A stretch of DNA of 64,000 bases from Portibacter lacus (GCF_021533215.1 NZ_JAJNKA010000014.1:62001-126000); one strand, 5' to 3'; shown: positions 18,192-27,807, counted from the first letter of the stretch. Notes: generated by a model not told the origin, from the letters alone. Translations and numbers: made by a program.

Positions 18192-18680
18192 ATGGAGTAT
18201 AATAATCGATTGAATAGGTCTTTAGAGAAGGTAAACAAGTTGCCAAAATTTCTTCAAAATTGGGCGAGAAATAAGGCAATAGGCAGAGCTGTTCCTATGA
18301 TTGGTACTGCAGGTATTGTGTTCGATAAAATATCATGCTCTGAACTCGTTGCGCACATTCCGAATCACAAGAAAATCCAAAACCATATCCATCAAGTGCA
18401 TGCAGCGGCAACGGTATTACTTGCCGAAACCACTACAGGCATACTGCTCGGAATGAATATCCCGGATGATAAGTTGCCATTAATGAAAAAGCTATCAGTA
18501 AAATATATTAAGCGCAGCATAGGAAATCAGACTGCCACAGCAACATTGACAGAAGAAGCTATTCAACAAATTAGGGCATCAGAAAGTGGTGATCTCATCA
18601 TACCTGTTAAGTTAGTAGACGAATCTGGTGAAGATGTGGTGGTTGCAGAAATGAATTGGGCATGGATCAGTAAAAAATAA
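18192..18680 (+). CDS. DUF4442 hot-dog-fold protein (putative thioesterase)
   Basis: 162-aa cytoplasmic protein. The segments IPNHKKIQNHIHQVHAAA and TTGILLGMNIPD and the late AEMNWAWISKK match the DUF4442 family of hot-dog-fold proteins related to PaaI/YiiD thioesterases. The conserved H-Q-V-H-A stretch resembles the hot-dog central-helix region. Substrate and catalytic residues are not known, so the thioesterase role is inferred from the fold. It starts 22 bp after the cupin gene and may be cotranscribed with it. Confidence 0.75.
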   Translation: MEYNNRLNRSLEKVNKLPKFLQNWARNKAIGRAVPMIGTAGIVFDKISCSELVAHIPNHKKIQNHIHQVHAAATVLLAETTTGILLGMNIPDDKLPLMKKLSVKYIKRSIGNQTATATLTEEAIQQIRASESGDLIIPVKLVDESGEDVVVAEMNWAWISKK

Positions 18681-18802
18681 ATACTTAAGTCTCTATCTCT
18701 CAGTATAAAAACTATGTTTATTTATACTAACAACCCAATTTTATATGTAACTTTCAGAAAGAGATACCAACTCTCCAATTATTCTAAACAAAACTAACTA
18801 TT

Positions 18803-19315
18803 ATGCCTACGAACTGGTACATGTTTTTCGTTACTGGATTGATTCCTTTATTGATCGGCTTCCTTTACTATAATCCTAAAACCTTCGGGACCATATGGAT
18901 GAAGACGAATGGATTCACAGAAGAATCTATGAAAGGTGCAAATATGGGGCTCATTTTCGGACTTACTTATCTATTTTCCGTAGTCCTTTCTTTCTTTTTC
19001 ACTTCTGTCGTTATTCATCAGGGCGGTGTTTTTTCAATGTTAATGCCAGATGTCATGGTCTCCGGAAGCAGTGATCAGCAAGTATATAATGAACTCATGG
19101 TGGATTATGGAGATCGCTTCAGAACTTTTGGCCACGGTGTCATACATGGTATTATGGCTTCTGTATTCTTTGTTCTTCCCATTATTGCAATCATTTCATT
19201 GTTTGAAAGAAGGGGCTGGAAATATATTATGATCCATTTTGGGTTTTGGTTGATATGCTTAATGCTTATTGGTGGTGTTCTATGTCAGACGATTAATTAT
19301 GGTGCATTGAGCTAA
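18803..19315 (+). CDS. DUF1761 family membrane protein
   Basis: 170-aa inner-membrane protein with four predicted transmembrane segments: about residues 7-24, 50-70, 110-132 and 145-165. The start (WYMFFVTGLIPLLIGFLYYNP) and GTIWMKTNGFTEESMKG match DUF1761, a widespread four-helix family of unknown function. The long loop between helices 2 and 3 is probably extracytoplasmic. No partner is evident; the 122-bp gap before and the 390-bp gap after suggest an independent unit. Confidence 0.7.
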   Translation: MPTNWYMFFVTGLIPLLIGFLYYNPKTFGTIWMKTNGFTEESMKGANMGLIFGLTYLFSVVLSFFFTSVVIHQGGVFSMLMPDVMVSGSSDQQVYNELMVDYGDRFRTFGHGVIHGIMASVFFVLPIIAIISLFERRGWKYIMIHFGFWLICLMLIGGVLCQTINYGALS

Positions 19316-19596
19316 AATAACTAACCGTTAAATTTTATTTATTCAAGGGATCATTAGTATGTAATGGATTATTTCACATTGATATTTGTCAATTTAATTG
19401 CTATTAATTGACTTAAGATGCTGTAAATTAAATCAGCTCCTCTATCTTGAATATACCCAAAATTAAATCCCCCGTATTTTAAGCATTTAGCAAACTTTTG
19501 AATTTCAATTCACACAACTCCTGGACCTCTAAATTCTATAATCACCACCATACTCACATTTTATTACGAATATAAAACATTGACATACTGCAACTT

Positions 19597-19692
19597 AAAC
19601 ACTTTCTATAAAAATAAATTAAAGTGTTTGTAACAAATCTCACATCTGAGCTACTAACTAGATGAATCGATTCGAAAAAATTTTACAAACAC
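19597..19692 (+). promoter_or_regulatory. Leader with two mutually exclusive hairpins before the TraB/sigma operon
   Basis: The 390-bp gap 19316-19705 holds no gene. Near its end, AAACACTTT (19597-19605) pairs with AAAGTGTTT (19621-19629), while the overlapping GTGTTTGTAA (19624-19633) pairs perfectly with TTACAAACAC (19683-19692), 13 bp before the ATG. Both pairings cannot form at once. A 10-bp palindrome, GAATCGATTC (19664-19673), lies in the loop of the second pairing. A switch-like or start-occluding role is possible but untested. Confidence 0.35.
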
Positions 19693-19705
19693 AAAAAAAT
19701 AGAAA

Positions 19706-20569
19706 ATGAAAAATATATTCAAAATTATATTCCTTTTTGCAGTCCTTATTGGAGTTACAAAATTAAGTGCACAAGATGAAAAAATAGAAAATTCTACGCT
19801 TTGGAAAATTGAAGGGAATGGATTAACAGAAGCATCTTATTTATTAGGGACGATTCACGTTATGTGTGAAAGTGATTTTGTGATGAAAGACAAAGTTGTA
19901 AATGCTTTAAAAGAAACTAGCAACCTTGTTTTAGAGATTGATTTTTCAGACCCTGAAGAAATACAAGCTCTGCAAAAAACATTAATGGGAGATCAACCAC
20001 TCTCTGAAATTTATTCTGAGGACCAAATAGAAAAACTTGACCAACTACTAAAAAAGACAATGAATGCAGGCATAGAATCATTTGATCAGTTCAGTATCAT
20101 GGCTGTTTATTCCATGATTCTTCAAAAATCTATTTCATGTCCATCAGTTAAAATGTGGGAATTTGAACTTATTGCATTGGCCAATACACATGAAAAGGAA
20201 ATAAAAGGACTAGAAAAAATAGAAAGGCAAGCAGAATTTTTCAACAATGCTTTCCCGCCAGATGAAATGTTAGAACAACTATTAATAATGGATGAATATT
20301 CTGATGTATTTGATCTAATGGTGAGTACATACAACTCAGAAAAAATAACTGAACTTGGCACAGTGATATCTGATCCTCGCTTCATGAATAAGAATGCTGA
20401 ATACTGGATGTTAGAATACAGAAATAAAAATTGGTTAGAAAAAATGCCTGAAATGATGAAAGAAGAAAGTAATCTTTTCGCAGTAGGAAGTGCTCACCTC
20501 ATTGGAGAGTTTGGATTGATTCCAAATTTAAGAGCTTTAGGTTATAACGTAACACCAGTTTTCAACTAG
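19706..20569 (+). CDS. Exported TraB/GumN family protein
   Basis: 287 aa with a signal peptide (MKNIFKIIFLFAVLIGVTKLSAQ) and the two hallmark motifs of the TraB/PrgY/GumN family: LLGTIHVMCESDF near the N terminus and FAVGSAHLIGEFGLIPNLRALGY near the C terminus. Members of this fold (Tiki/EreA-like) are candidate metal-dependent hydrolases or proteases, but the bacterial GumN branch has no settled function. It is predicted to be periplasmic. It is followed by a sigma-factor gene after only 6 bp, and a membrane protein overlaps that gene, so the three genes form an operon linking an exported protein to a transcription factor. Confidence 0.85.
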   Translation: MKNIFKIIFLFAVLIGVTKLSAQDEKIENSTLWKIEGNGLTEASYLLGTIHVMCESDFVMKDKVVNALKETSNLVLEIDFSDPEEIQALQKTLMGDQPLSEIYSEDQIEKLDQLLKKTMNAGIESFDQFSIMAVYSMILQKSISCPSVKMWEFELIALANTHEKEIKGLEKIERQAEFFNNAFPPDEMLEQLLIMDEYSDVFDLMVSTYNSEKITELGTVISDPRFMNKNAEYWMLEYRNKNWLEKMPEMMKEESNLFAVGSAHLIGEFGLIPNLRALGYNVTPVFN

Positions 20570-20575
20570 AGCAAA

Positions 20576-21058
20576 TTGGAAGAGAACGAATTTCTAAAGT
20601 TGGTAGATGATCATAAAGGAATGATCGTGAAAATATGCCGAATGTACTTCGAATTGAAGCAAGATCAAGAGGACTTGTTCCAGGAAATCTTGCTTCAATT
20701 ATGGAATTCTATCTCCAAGTTTAAAGGGCAATCAAAATTTTCAACATGGGCCTATAGAGTAGCAATCAATACAGCATTAGTTTACTTTAAAAAAGAAAAC
20801 AAGCAAAAAGAGGTTATTCAATCTGAACCTGGACTTTGGTATGACTCTTCCCAAGATGATGAAGTTAAAATCTTCTACAAAGCTGTGAAGCATTTAAATA
20901 AAATAGAAAAAGCCTTGATCATTCAATATTTGGATGGCTTAAGTGGAGAAGAAATTGCAGCAAATTTGGGTATAAGTCCAGGAAACGTAAGGGTTAAAAC
21001 GAATAGAACTAAACAAAAATTACAAGACATTATTAAAGAGAACAAGTATGAATTTTGA
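20576..21058 (+). CDS. ECF-type RNA polymerase sigma factor
   Basis: 160-aa sigma-70 family factor with only regions 2 and 4. Region 2 (about 8-75) contains DQEDLFQEILLQLWNSISKF and STWAYRVAINTALVYFKKE. Region 4 (about 100-155) contains EKALIIQYLDGLSGEEIAANLG followed by ISPGNVRVKTNRTKQKL, the -35-binding helix-turn-helix. The start is a TTG (20576), which directs the sequence MEENEFLKLVDDHKG; no closer ATG fits. It shares 11 bp with the following membrane-protein gene, typical of a sigma/anti-sigma pair. Target promoters are unknown; autoregulation is likely but not shown. Confidence 0.92.
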   Translation: MEENEFLKLVDDHKGMIVKICRMYFELKQDQEDLFQEILLQLWNSISKFKGQSKFSTWAYRVAINTALVYFKKENKQKEVIQSEPGLWYDSSQDDEVKIFYKAVKHLNKIEKALIIQYLDGLSGEEIAANLGISPGNVRVKTNRTKQKLQDIIKENKYEF

Positions 21059-21668
21059 TAACTTAAAATCTAAAATATCAAGTGAATCTAACGATTTTCA
21101 AATTCCAAATTCTTTATCAGATTTAAGAAAAAGTCAATTGCCTATCGATAAAGTAAGGGCATCAATGAAAAGTGAAATCATAACCCAACTATGCTTCATT
21201 CTAGTATTCTTTTCCGTACTTTTCTTCGTAGAATTATATCCTCTAGCATTCTCGGTTTACGTAATAATGATGACTTTAGCATCCATCATTACGCTCATGT
21301 ACCTCGTTCGAATGATGAAATTCGTAAAAAACACTAACAAAATTAGCGGTGACTCGAAATCATCCATATTGTATTTCGTGCATGAGTTAAAACTTACTCT
21401 AGAGGTATATAAGACTGCCGTAATGGGAAGCAGTCTATTGCTGCCCGTTCCTGTAACTGCACTGTTTTTTGGAAATACAAAAACTACTAGTCCTGATTTA
21501 TTTTCAAGATACTTCTTATTTGAAGGCGATATTGTTACTACGATTATTTGCATCTCAATTATAATAATCGTTGGTATCTTATTCTATTTTACTACCATTT
21601 GGTGGGCAGAGAAGCTATACGGAAAGTACATTACACAATTAGAAGATCTGCTAGAAGCCTTGGATTAA
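21048..21668 (+). CDS. Four-helix membrane protein, putative anti-sigma partner
   Basis: 206 aa. I do not recognise a named family. A hydrophilic N-terminal region of about 45 residues is followed by two adjacent transmembrane helices (about 47-65 and 68-88), a charged cytoplasmic stretch (about 89-120), and two more helices (about 124-142 and 163-184), ending in KYITQLEDLLEALD. It overlaps the sigma-factor gene by 11 bp, the position usually held by an anti-sigma factor, and a cytoplasmic N-terminal segment before the first helix fits such a role. It lacks a recognisable zinc-finger HxxxCxxC anti-sigma motif, so the role is inferred from context only. Confidence 0.6.
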   Translation: MNFDNLKSKISSESNDFQIPNSLSDLRKSQLPIDKVRASMKSEIITQLCFILVFFSVLFFVELYPLAFSVYVIMMTLASIITLMYLVRMMKFVKNTNKISGDSKSSILYFVHELKLTLEVYKTAVMGSSLLLPVPVTALFFGNTKTTSPDLFSRYFLFEGDIVTTIICISIIIIVGILFYFTTIWWAEKLYGKYITQLEDLLEALD

Positions 21669-21919
21669 AATTTGAAGTCATGGCATCCGAAACCCGAGCT
21701 ATTACTCTAAGCTCTCCTTGGATAGATAAAAGGCCTTTTCGTATCTAGTTATCAGTCAAAGTTCTATAATCATACAAAAGCCGGTGCTTCTGTTAATGTA
21801 TTTCAAAATACTTGTTAATGAATATAAATATATCACGATCAATCATAAAAGCATGTAGATTACAAAAAATTAAAGCTTATAAATAAGTGAGTTTATCATT
21901 ATCCTTGTAAGGCTTTCAC

Positions 21920-21927
21920 TAACTTTG
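21920..21927 (+). promoter_or_regulatory. -7 box of the outer-membrane barrel gene
   Basis: TAACTTTG is a perfect match to the Bacteroidota -7 consensus TAnnTTTG, 21 bp before the ATG at 21949. No good -33 TTTG is seen at the right distance. The preceding 250 bp after the membrane-protein gene show nothing else. Confidence 0.4.
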
Positions 21928-21948
21928 TCATCTTAATATCAGTTTTAT

Positions 21949-24276
21949 ATGTCCATAAATAGAATTGTTCCCGCCTTTTGTTTTTGCTTACTTTTCATTC
22001 TGTCAGCAACAGCTCAAAATGGCAAAGTCCAATTAAGTGGACGTGTATTAGATGCTGATACTAAGCAAAAAATCCCCTATGTAACCGTTATTGCTAATAC
22101 CCCAGAAATGGTTTATGTAGAAGGTACGGCTACAGATCATGACGGAGAATACAAATTAGAATTACCAAAAGGAAATTATGTCCTTCAGTTTAGTTTTATC
22201 GGTTACAAAAACAAAGAAAAAACGATAGAGCTAGTAGGAAGTAAAGATGTTGAAATATTACTATCAAGTGATTTAATCACTATGGAAACGGTTGTAATAA
22301 GTGGAGAACGAACCTCGGTAGAACAAAAGATAGACAGAAAAGTAATCAATGTAGGCAAGGATTTGCAATCAGGAGGTGGAGACGCAGTAGAAGTGCTAAA
22401 TCAATTATCAGAAGTGCAAACGGGAATAGATGGTGGCATAGAATTAAGAGGATCAGGTAATATTAACCTCTTGATTAATGGAAAACCCTCTCCACTTGCT
22501 CCACAGGATGTCCTCCAACAAATAGATGCGAGTGAAATTCAACAAATCGAATTGATCACTACACCATCTGCCAAGCATCGTGCTGATGGATTAACAGGGA
22601 TCATCAATATTATCACTAAGAAAAAAAAGGAACAAGGTTTCTCTGGTACCCTTTCTGGAAGCGCCAGCACTAATCAACAATATCTTACGGGACTTGCCTT
22701 GTCGAATGGATTAAAAAAGGTCAACTTGAGTTTAAATTTAAATTTTGCAGATAGAGCTACAGAATCAATTAATAGTCGAAGTCGGATTTCAGATGCGTTG
22801 AATTATTCTCAGTCTGGAGATAATTTGTTTGATGCTCAAGTTAAAAGTATCAAGGCTGGTATAGATTGGTTTTTAGATGATAAAAATGAATTTTCCTTTT
22901 CTGGTGGTTATACTGATAATTCGCATGATATTATTAATACAACTCGAATTATAGAGAATGCCGCTGATTATAAATTTATATCCAATAATCGACATGAACA
23001 TCTAAGTGCTGAATATAATGCTAATTACCGTCGAATCTTCAACAACAAAAATCACTATTTAGAGGCAGATCTTCATTACACAGATAATCGAAACGATCTA
23101 AGCGCCGCTTATCAAGCAGGTAATAATTTCAGGGATGATTTTTTAGAATATGATTCTAAGGTCAGTAATTTTTCTTTAGACTATGTACAGCCATTAGGTA
23201 ATGGATCGAGCATAGAAACGGGGATGCTTTACACCATCAAAGATGTAATTAATGACCAAATTGTGAATGATTACGATAATACTAATCGACAAAATCGTTT
23301 TATGTTTGACGAGAAGAATCTTGGTTTATACTCCCTAATCAAAAAAGAATGGAGCAACTTGAAAGGCCAGTTTGGTGTTAGGTATGAAGGATTTTGGTCA
23401 GAAAGCCAGTTTGAAAATACAGAGTTACAAGTCAGTCGTACTTTCCATAACTTCTTTCCGTCAGCTCATTTCACCTATGGTTTCACGGAAAACAATAGTG
23501 TTAATTTTGGTTACAATCGAAGAATTTCTAGACCTAGTTTAAGACAGGTTAATCCATTTTCTAATTCCTTTGACCGATTTTACAATCGACAAGGTAATCC
23601 AAGTTTAAATCCTGAATATTCGAATAGTTTTGAAGTCAATTCACTCAATAGCTACGATAAATGGTCTTTTAACCCTGGAATCTTTTATCGGTACAAGACT
23701 AGCATTATTTTACCTTTATATATTACGAACGAAACTGACAATACCATCTTCCAAAGCTATACCAATGACGGCACCAGCCATGCTTATGGAACTGAAATAG
23801 CTTTATCTCTTTATCCTTATAAATTTCTAAAGACCAACATCAATGGTAATTTCTACTTCGAAAAAATCAACACAACTGTCGATAATGATTTAGGTTTCCT
23901 TGATCTTAACAACAGTAATTTGACCATCAAAAACCTCTTTAATATTAATAAGAAATTGAGCTTTGATATTACCTGGATTTATCGAGGAGCAAGTACTAAT
24001 CGTTATAGTAAAGCAGTGGAAACACAGAAGTTTGATACTGCCTTAAGATGGAAAATCTTAAAAGGTAAAGGAAGCTTGACGTTTAGAGTTACAGATATTT
24101 TTGATACTTTTCAATCGGAATCGATTCTATTTGGCGACGGCTTTGAAGAAAGATCACTGCGAAAAAGAGAATCAAGGATTGGCTACCTTTCTTTTAGTTA
24201 CCAGTTTGCCAAAGGAGTAATTACAAATAAGAGAAATCGAAAGGAACGAGAATTTGATTCAGGAGCATCGGAATAA
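21949..24276 (+). CDS. Outer-membrane beta-barrel protein with carboxypeptidase-regulatory and plug domains
   Basis: 775 aa. After the signal peptide (cleavage after LSATAQ) comes a carboxypeptidase-regulatory-like/DUF4480 domain (about 27-105: VQLSGRVLDADTKQKIPYVTV ... FIGYKNKEKTIEL). A TonB-plug-like domain follows (about 115-225: VLNQLSEVQTGIDGGIELRG ... GLTGIINIITKK). The rest is a long barrel rich in alternating aromatic/polar strands, ending in YLSFSYQFAKG and a short basic tail. This is the 'outer membrane beta-barrel family protein' group of Bacteroidota, smaller than SusC. The plug suggests TonB-energised uptake, but no TonB box is obvious and the substrate is unknown. There is no adjacent SusD-like gene. 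Confidence 0.85.
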   Translation: MSINRIVPAFCFCLLFILSATAQNGKVQLSGRVLDADTKQKIPYVTVIANTPEMVYVEGTATDHDGEYKLELPKGNYVLQFSFIGYKNKEKTIELVGSKDVEILLSSDLITMETVVISGERTSVEQKIDRKVINVGKDLQSGGGDAVEVLNQLSEVQTGIDGGIELRGSGNINLLINGKPSPLAPQDVLQQIDASEIQQIELITTPSAKHRADGLTGIINIITKKKKEQGFSGTLSGSASTNQQYLTGLALSNGLKKVNLSLNLNFADRATESINSRSRISDALNYSQSGDNLFDAQVKSIKAGIDWFLDDKNEFSFSGGYTDNSHDIINTTRIIENAADYKFISNNRHEHLSAEYNANYRRIFNNKNHYLEADLHYTDNRNDLSAAYQAGNNFRDDFLEYDSKVSNFSLDYVQPLGNGSSIETGMLYTIKDVINDQIVNDYDNTNRQNRFMFDEKNLGLYSLIKKEWSNLKGQFGVRYEGFWSESQFENTELQVSRTFHNFFPSAHFTYGFTENNSVNFGYNRRISRPSLRQVNPFSNSFDRFYNRQGNPSLNPEYSNSFEVNSLNSYDKWSFNPGIFYRYKTSIILPLYITNETDNTIFQSYTNDGTSHAYGTEIALSLYPYKFLKTNINGNFYFEKINTTVDNDLGFLDLNNSNLTIKNLFNINKKLSFDITWIYRGASTNRYSKAVETQKFDTALRWKILKGKGSLTFRVTDIFDTFQSESILFGDGFEERSLRKRESRIGYLSFSYQFAKGVITNKRNRKEREFDSGASE

Positions 24277-24389
24277 AAAGGATCTAAAATTCTTCAATAT
24301 CTAAAATAGAAATGGGTCTCATAAGGCGTGTACTATTCCACAAAAAAACAAAACTTACTCTGAATTGTTAGATATAAAAATTAACCATT

Positions 24390-25385
24390 ATGACATCCGT
24401 ACTCCGAGTAAAAAATTTGAGTTTCCCGTGGCAAACACAAGATCCATTTCTTTTTTGTGTATTTCATAAGGATGATTATCCAGAAGGAAATGAAGACATG
24501 ACGCCAAAAGCTTCCCTTGCAGGAAGAAATCTTGGAAATGATTTTGGTAATCCAAGTGGATGGAGCATGTATCATGGAAAATCAGTTCCAGGATTCCCAG
24601 CTCATCCTCATCGAGGATTTGAAACCGTAACAGCCGTCCAAAAAGGAATTATAGATCATTCCGATTCTTTAGGCGCTGCAGGAAGATTTGGCAACGGAGA
24701 TGTTCAGTGGATGACGGCAGGAAAAGGCGTTCAACATAGTGAAATGTTTCCTATGTTAAACCAAGACAAAGAAAATCATACCGATTTTTTCCAAATTTGG
24801 CTTAACCTTCCAGCAAAGAATAAGTTCGTAGAACCACATTTCTCCATGTTATGGAATAAGTCTATCCCAGTAGTCATAGAAGGAGCGGCTTCCGTTCGAT
24901 TAATTGCAGGTGAATATAAAGGAGAACAAGCACCACCACCAGCACCTAATTCTTGGGCAGCTGACAAGGCAAACAATGTTCAAATCTGGACCATTAATAT
25001 TGATGCTAATGGAAGCTTCACCATTCCTGCTGTAGATGGGACTGTTAATCGAAGTCTTTACTTTTTCGAAGGAGATGAAATAAACATTGAAGGAAAAAAA
25101 TATGGAATTAATAAAGCCTTAGAACTAGATGGAAGCCAAAGCACATTGATAGAAAATGGGAGTAAAAGTGGTCGATTCCTTATGTTACAAGGCAAACCGA
25201 TCGGTGAACCAGTTGCACAGTATGGCCCATTTGTAATGAATTCTCAACAAGAAATCATGGCTGCAATGGACGATTACAGAAAAACTGAATTTGGCGGTTG
25301 GCCGTGGGATACGATCGACCACGTTCATCCACGAGAAAAAGGGAAATTTGCTCTTTATCCAGATGGTAAATTGGAAACACCTTAA
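24390..25385 (+). CDS. Pirin family protein
   Basis: 331-aa bicupin of the pirin family. The N-terminal cupin has the metal-binding HPHRGFETVTAV motif, then GDVQWMTAGKGVQHSEMFP, which supplies the other His/Glu ligands. The C-terminal cupin is less conserved (LMLQGKPIGEPVAQYGPFVMN). Pirins are Fe-binding; some act as quercetin dioxygenases, others as redox-responsive regulators, and the role here cannot be assigned. No signal peptide. It is convergent with the DUF983 gene, with 13 bp between stops. Confidence 0.9.
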   Translation: MTSVLRVKNLSFPWQTQDPFLFCVFHKDDYPEGNEDMTPKASLAGRNLGNDFGNPSGWSMYHGKSVPGFPAHPHRGFETVTAVQKGIIDHSDSLGAAGRFGNGDVQWMTAGKGVQHSEMFPMLNQDKENHTDFFQIWLNLPAKNKFVEPHFSMLWNKSIPVVIEGAASVRLIAGEYKGEQAPPPAPNSWAADKANNVQIWTINIDANGSFTIPAVDGTVNRSLYFFEGDEINIEGKKYGINKALELDGSQSTLIENGSKSGRFLMLQGKPIGEPVAQYGPFVMNSQQEIMAAMDDYRKTEFGGWPWDTIDHVHPREKGKFALYPDGKLETP

Positions 25386-25398
25386 ACTTTAGAAATAG

Positions 25399-25782
25399 CT
25401 ATTGCTTTAATTTCATTTCTTCTCTGAATTGATCTCCTTTGTATTTCACGTCAAAGTGTATATACATCGAACGAGAAATTCTCATCACGAAGAAAAAAGA
25501 AGCGATAGCTATTGCTATTAAAAGTGCAAACGATTTCTCTACACTCCAGTCCAATACCATCAAACAGAATCCTACAACAACAAGACAAACGCCTCCTGTC
25601 CACATATAGGAAATGTACATAGCTCCGAAATAATATCCTGGTTCAGGTTCGAATCGCTGATTGCAGACTGAGCATTTCTCAGGCATTTCGAGCGGTTTCG
25701 CAATATTAAAAGGCTTAACAAATAGATCCCCTTCCCTACATCTTGGACAAGTGTAATTCCAAATACTTTTTATTAAACTCAT
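25399..25782 (-). CDS. DUF983 family zinc-ribbon membrane protein
   Basis: 127 aa. The N-terminal half has a four-Cys zinc ribbon (CPRCREGDLF ... CSVCNQRF) followed by EPGYYFGAMYISY, the DUF983 hallmark. Two transmembrane helices follow (about 58-78 and 82-102), then a short basic tail. Function is unknown; homologues occur widely in Bacteroidota and Proteobacteria. It lies about 100 bp downstream of the YgiQ-type gene in the same orientation. Confidence 0.85.
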   Translation of the reverse strand: MSLIKSIWNYTCPRCREGDLFVKPFNIAKPLEMPEKCSVCNQRFEPEPGYYFGAMYISYMWTGGVCLVVVGFCLMVLDWSVEKSFALLIAIAIASFFFVMRISRSMYIHFDVKYKGDQFREEMKLKQ

Positions 25783-25878
25783 TGATAATCATAGATTAGA
25801 AATCAGAAAACATAATCAATATGTTTTCTAGTCATGGTGAATATTCCTTATATCACAAAATTAGAAAATTACTTAGGA

Positions 25879-27798
25879 TCACCTCCTTCTTTTGGTAAAT
25901 TTCTTATTCTTTTTCACACGACCTTGAATGATTTCTTTTTTCTTAGCTTTCTTTTTATCACTTAATAGTTTCTCTATTAAATCAGGACGTCCTAGATTAG
26001 TCAGTTTATCCTTGATTTCTTGATAATTTTCTCGCTTGTGCCAGAAGAAAAACATGTGTTGTTTCTTCTTTTCTTTCTTCGTCCTTGCAGTATATACAGG
26101 ACGCAGTGTATAAGGATGAAGGCCAGTATAATAAATAATGGTAGCAACCGTCATAGGAGTTGGTGTAAAATCCTGTACTTGCTCTAATCTAAAGCCCATA
26201 TCTTTCGTTTCCGCCGCAAGATTCGCCATCTCTTCTTCAGTAGAACCTGGGTGACTCGAGATAAAGTAAGGAATTAGAGGTTGCTTTAATCCAAATTTCT
26301 TATTTACTTTCTCATACTTTTCTTTAAACTCATGGAAGTGTTTGAATGAAGGTTTTCTCATCACCCTCAAGGTTGCATCCGAAGTATGTTCTGGTGCAAC
26401 TTTTAATCGCCCACAAACGTGACGTGAAACCAACTGATCCATATATTCATCTTGAGAACCGTCAGCATTCTTATTATATGAATCAACTAATAAGTCATAC
26501 CTGATTCCACTACCTACATAAGCATGTTTTACTTTCGGATTAGCATCGACTTTCTTGTAAATATTTGTCATTGCTTTATGACTCGTATCTAGATTACTGC
26601 AAATGACTGGATGGATGCAAGAAGGAGCAACGCATCGATCACAGATAGACTGAATCTTCCCTTTCATCCCATACATATTCGCAGAAGGACCACCAAGATC
26701 CGAAATCACACCTTTGAAATCAGGCATATTTGTAACTTTATCTACTTCCTTCAGAATGGATTCCTCCGAACGGCTTGCAACAAATTTTCCTTGGTGAGCA
26801 GATATAGTACAAAAGCTACAGCCACCGAAACATCCACGGTGCATATTGATCGAAAATTTGATCATTTCATATGCTGGAATTGCTCCTCTTTTATTGTATT
26901 TTGGATGTGGCAACCTCGTATAAGGCAAATCAAATGAAGTATCTATTTCATCCTCAGTCATCGGAGGATAGGGAGGATTGATTACCAAATTATGATCTCC
27001 TACTCCTTGTACTAAACGTTTCGCTTGAACTTTATTAGATTCTTGCTCAATGTGTTTAAAATTAGCAGCAAATGCAGTTTTATCCCGCAAACATTTCTCA
27101 TGTGATGACAGCACCAAGTCTTCCCATTTTTTACTCTTCGGTAAATCAGCATTTCGATCAACCAATACACCGGTTTGAGGAATCGTCTTTAAAGATTCAA
27201 AAGGCACTCCTTTTAATAAGAGCCTAATAATTTCCCTTAATGGCATTTCACCCATCCCATAAACTAATAGATCTGCACCACTATGCGTCAGAATATTTGC
27301 GAACAACTCATCTTTCCAATAATCATAGTGCGTAACTCTTCTTAGAGATGCTTCTATACCTCCGATTAAAACAGGTACGTCAGGATATAATTTCTTTAAA
27401 ATTTTCGTGTATTCTGTCAATGCATAATCAGGTCGAAATCCAGCTGTTCCTCCCGGCGTATAAGCATCAGTCGATCGCCTACGCTTAGAAGCGGTATAGT
27501 GATTCACCATGGTATCCATACATCCGGATGTTACTCCAAAAAACAACCTAGGTTTTCCGAATTTCTTGAAATCTCTCAAGTCATCCTGCCAGTTAGGTTG
27601 CGGAAGTATAGCAACTCGAAGACCTTCACTTTCCATAATCCTACCGATTACAGCAGTTCCGAAAGCTGGATGATCCACGTACGCATCACCTGAAACCAAC
27701 ACCACATCTACGTCTTGCCAACCACGAGATTCTACTTCCGCTTTCGTGATCGGAAGCCAATCTTCTAATTTGTTCTTGATTACTGGTAATTCTATCAT
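25879..27798 (-). CDS. YgiQ family radical SAM protein
   Basis: 639-aa radical SAM enzyme. The N-terminal region (about 1-280) carries the UPF0313/YgiQ pattern LPITKAEVESRGWQDVDVV, GDAYVDHPAFG and GGIEASLRR. The radical SAM core has the [4Fe-4S] motif CFGGCSFC around residue 325, preceded by SINMHRG. A second Cys group, CDRCVAPSCIHPVIC, lies about 50 residues later. The end is Lys-rich (KKAKKKEIIQ ... KNKKFTKRRR), which may bind RNA. The reaction is not known. I chose the ATG at 27798, because the longer frame begins with a TTG inside the -7 box TAAATTTG (27815-27808). Confidence 0.9.
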   Translation of the reverse strand: MIELPVIKNKLEDWLPITKAEVESRGWQDVDVVLVSGDAYVDHPAFGTAVIGRIMESEGLRVAILPQPNWQDDLRDFKKFGKPRLFFGVTSGCMDTMVNHYTASKRRRSTDAYTPGGTAGFRPDYALTEYTKILKKLYPDVPVLIGGIEASLRRVTHYDYWKDELFANILTHSGADLLVYGMGEMPLREIIRLLLKGVPFESLKTIPQTGVLVDRNADLPKSKKWEDLVLSSHEKCLRDKTAFAANFKHIEQESNKVQAKRLVQGVGDHNLVINPPYPPMTEDEIDTSFDLPYTRLPHPKYNKRGAIPAYEMIKFSINMHRGCFGGCSFCTISAHQGKFVASRSEESILKEVDKVTNMPDFKGVISDLGGPSANMYGMKGKIQSICDRCVAPSCIHPVICSNLDTSHKAMTNIYKKVDANPKVKHAYVGSGIRYDLLVDSYNKNADGSQDEYMDQLVSRHVCGRLKVAPEHTSDATLRVMRKPSFKHFHEFKEKYEKVNKKFGLKQPLIPYFISSHPGSTEEEMANLAAETKDMGFRLEQVQDFTPTPMTVATIIYYTGLHPYTLRPVYTARTKKEKKKQHMFFFWHKRENYQEIKDKLTNLGRPDLIEKLLSDKKKAKKKEIIQGRVKKNKKFTKRRR

Positions 27799-27807
27799 AT
27801 ATGGTGG

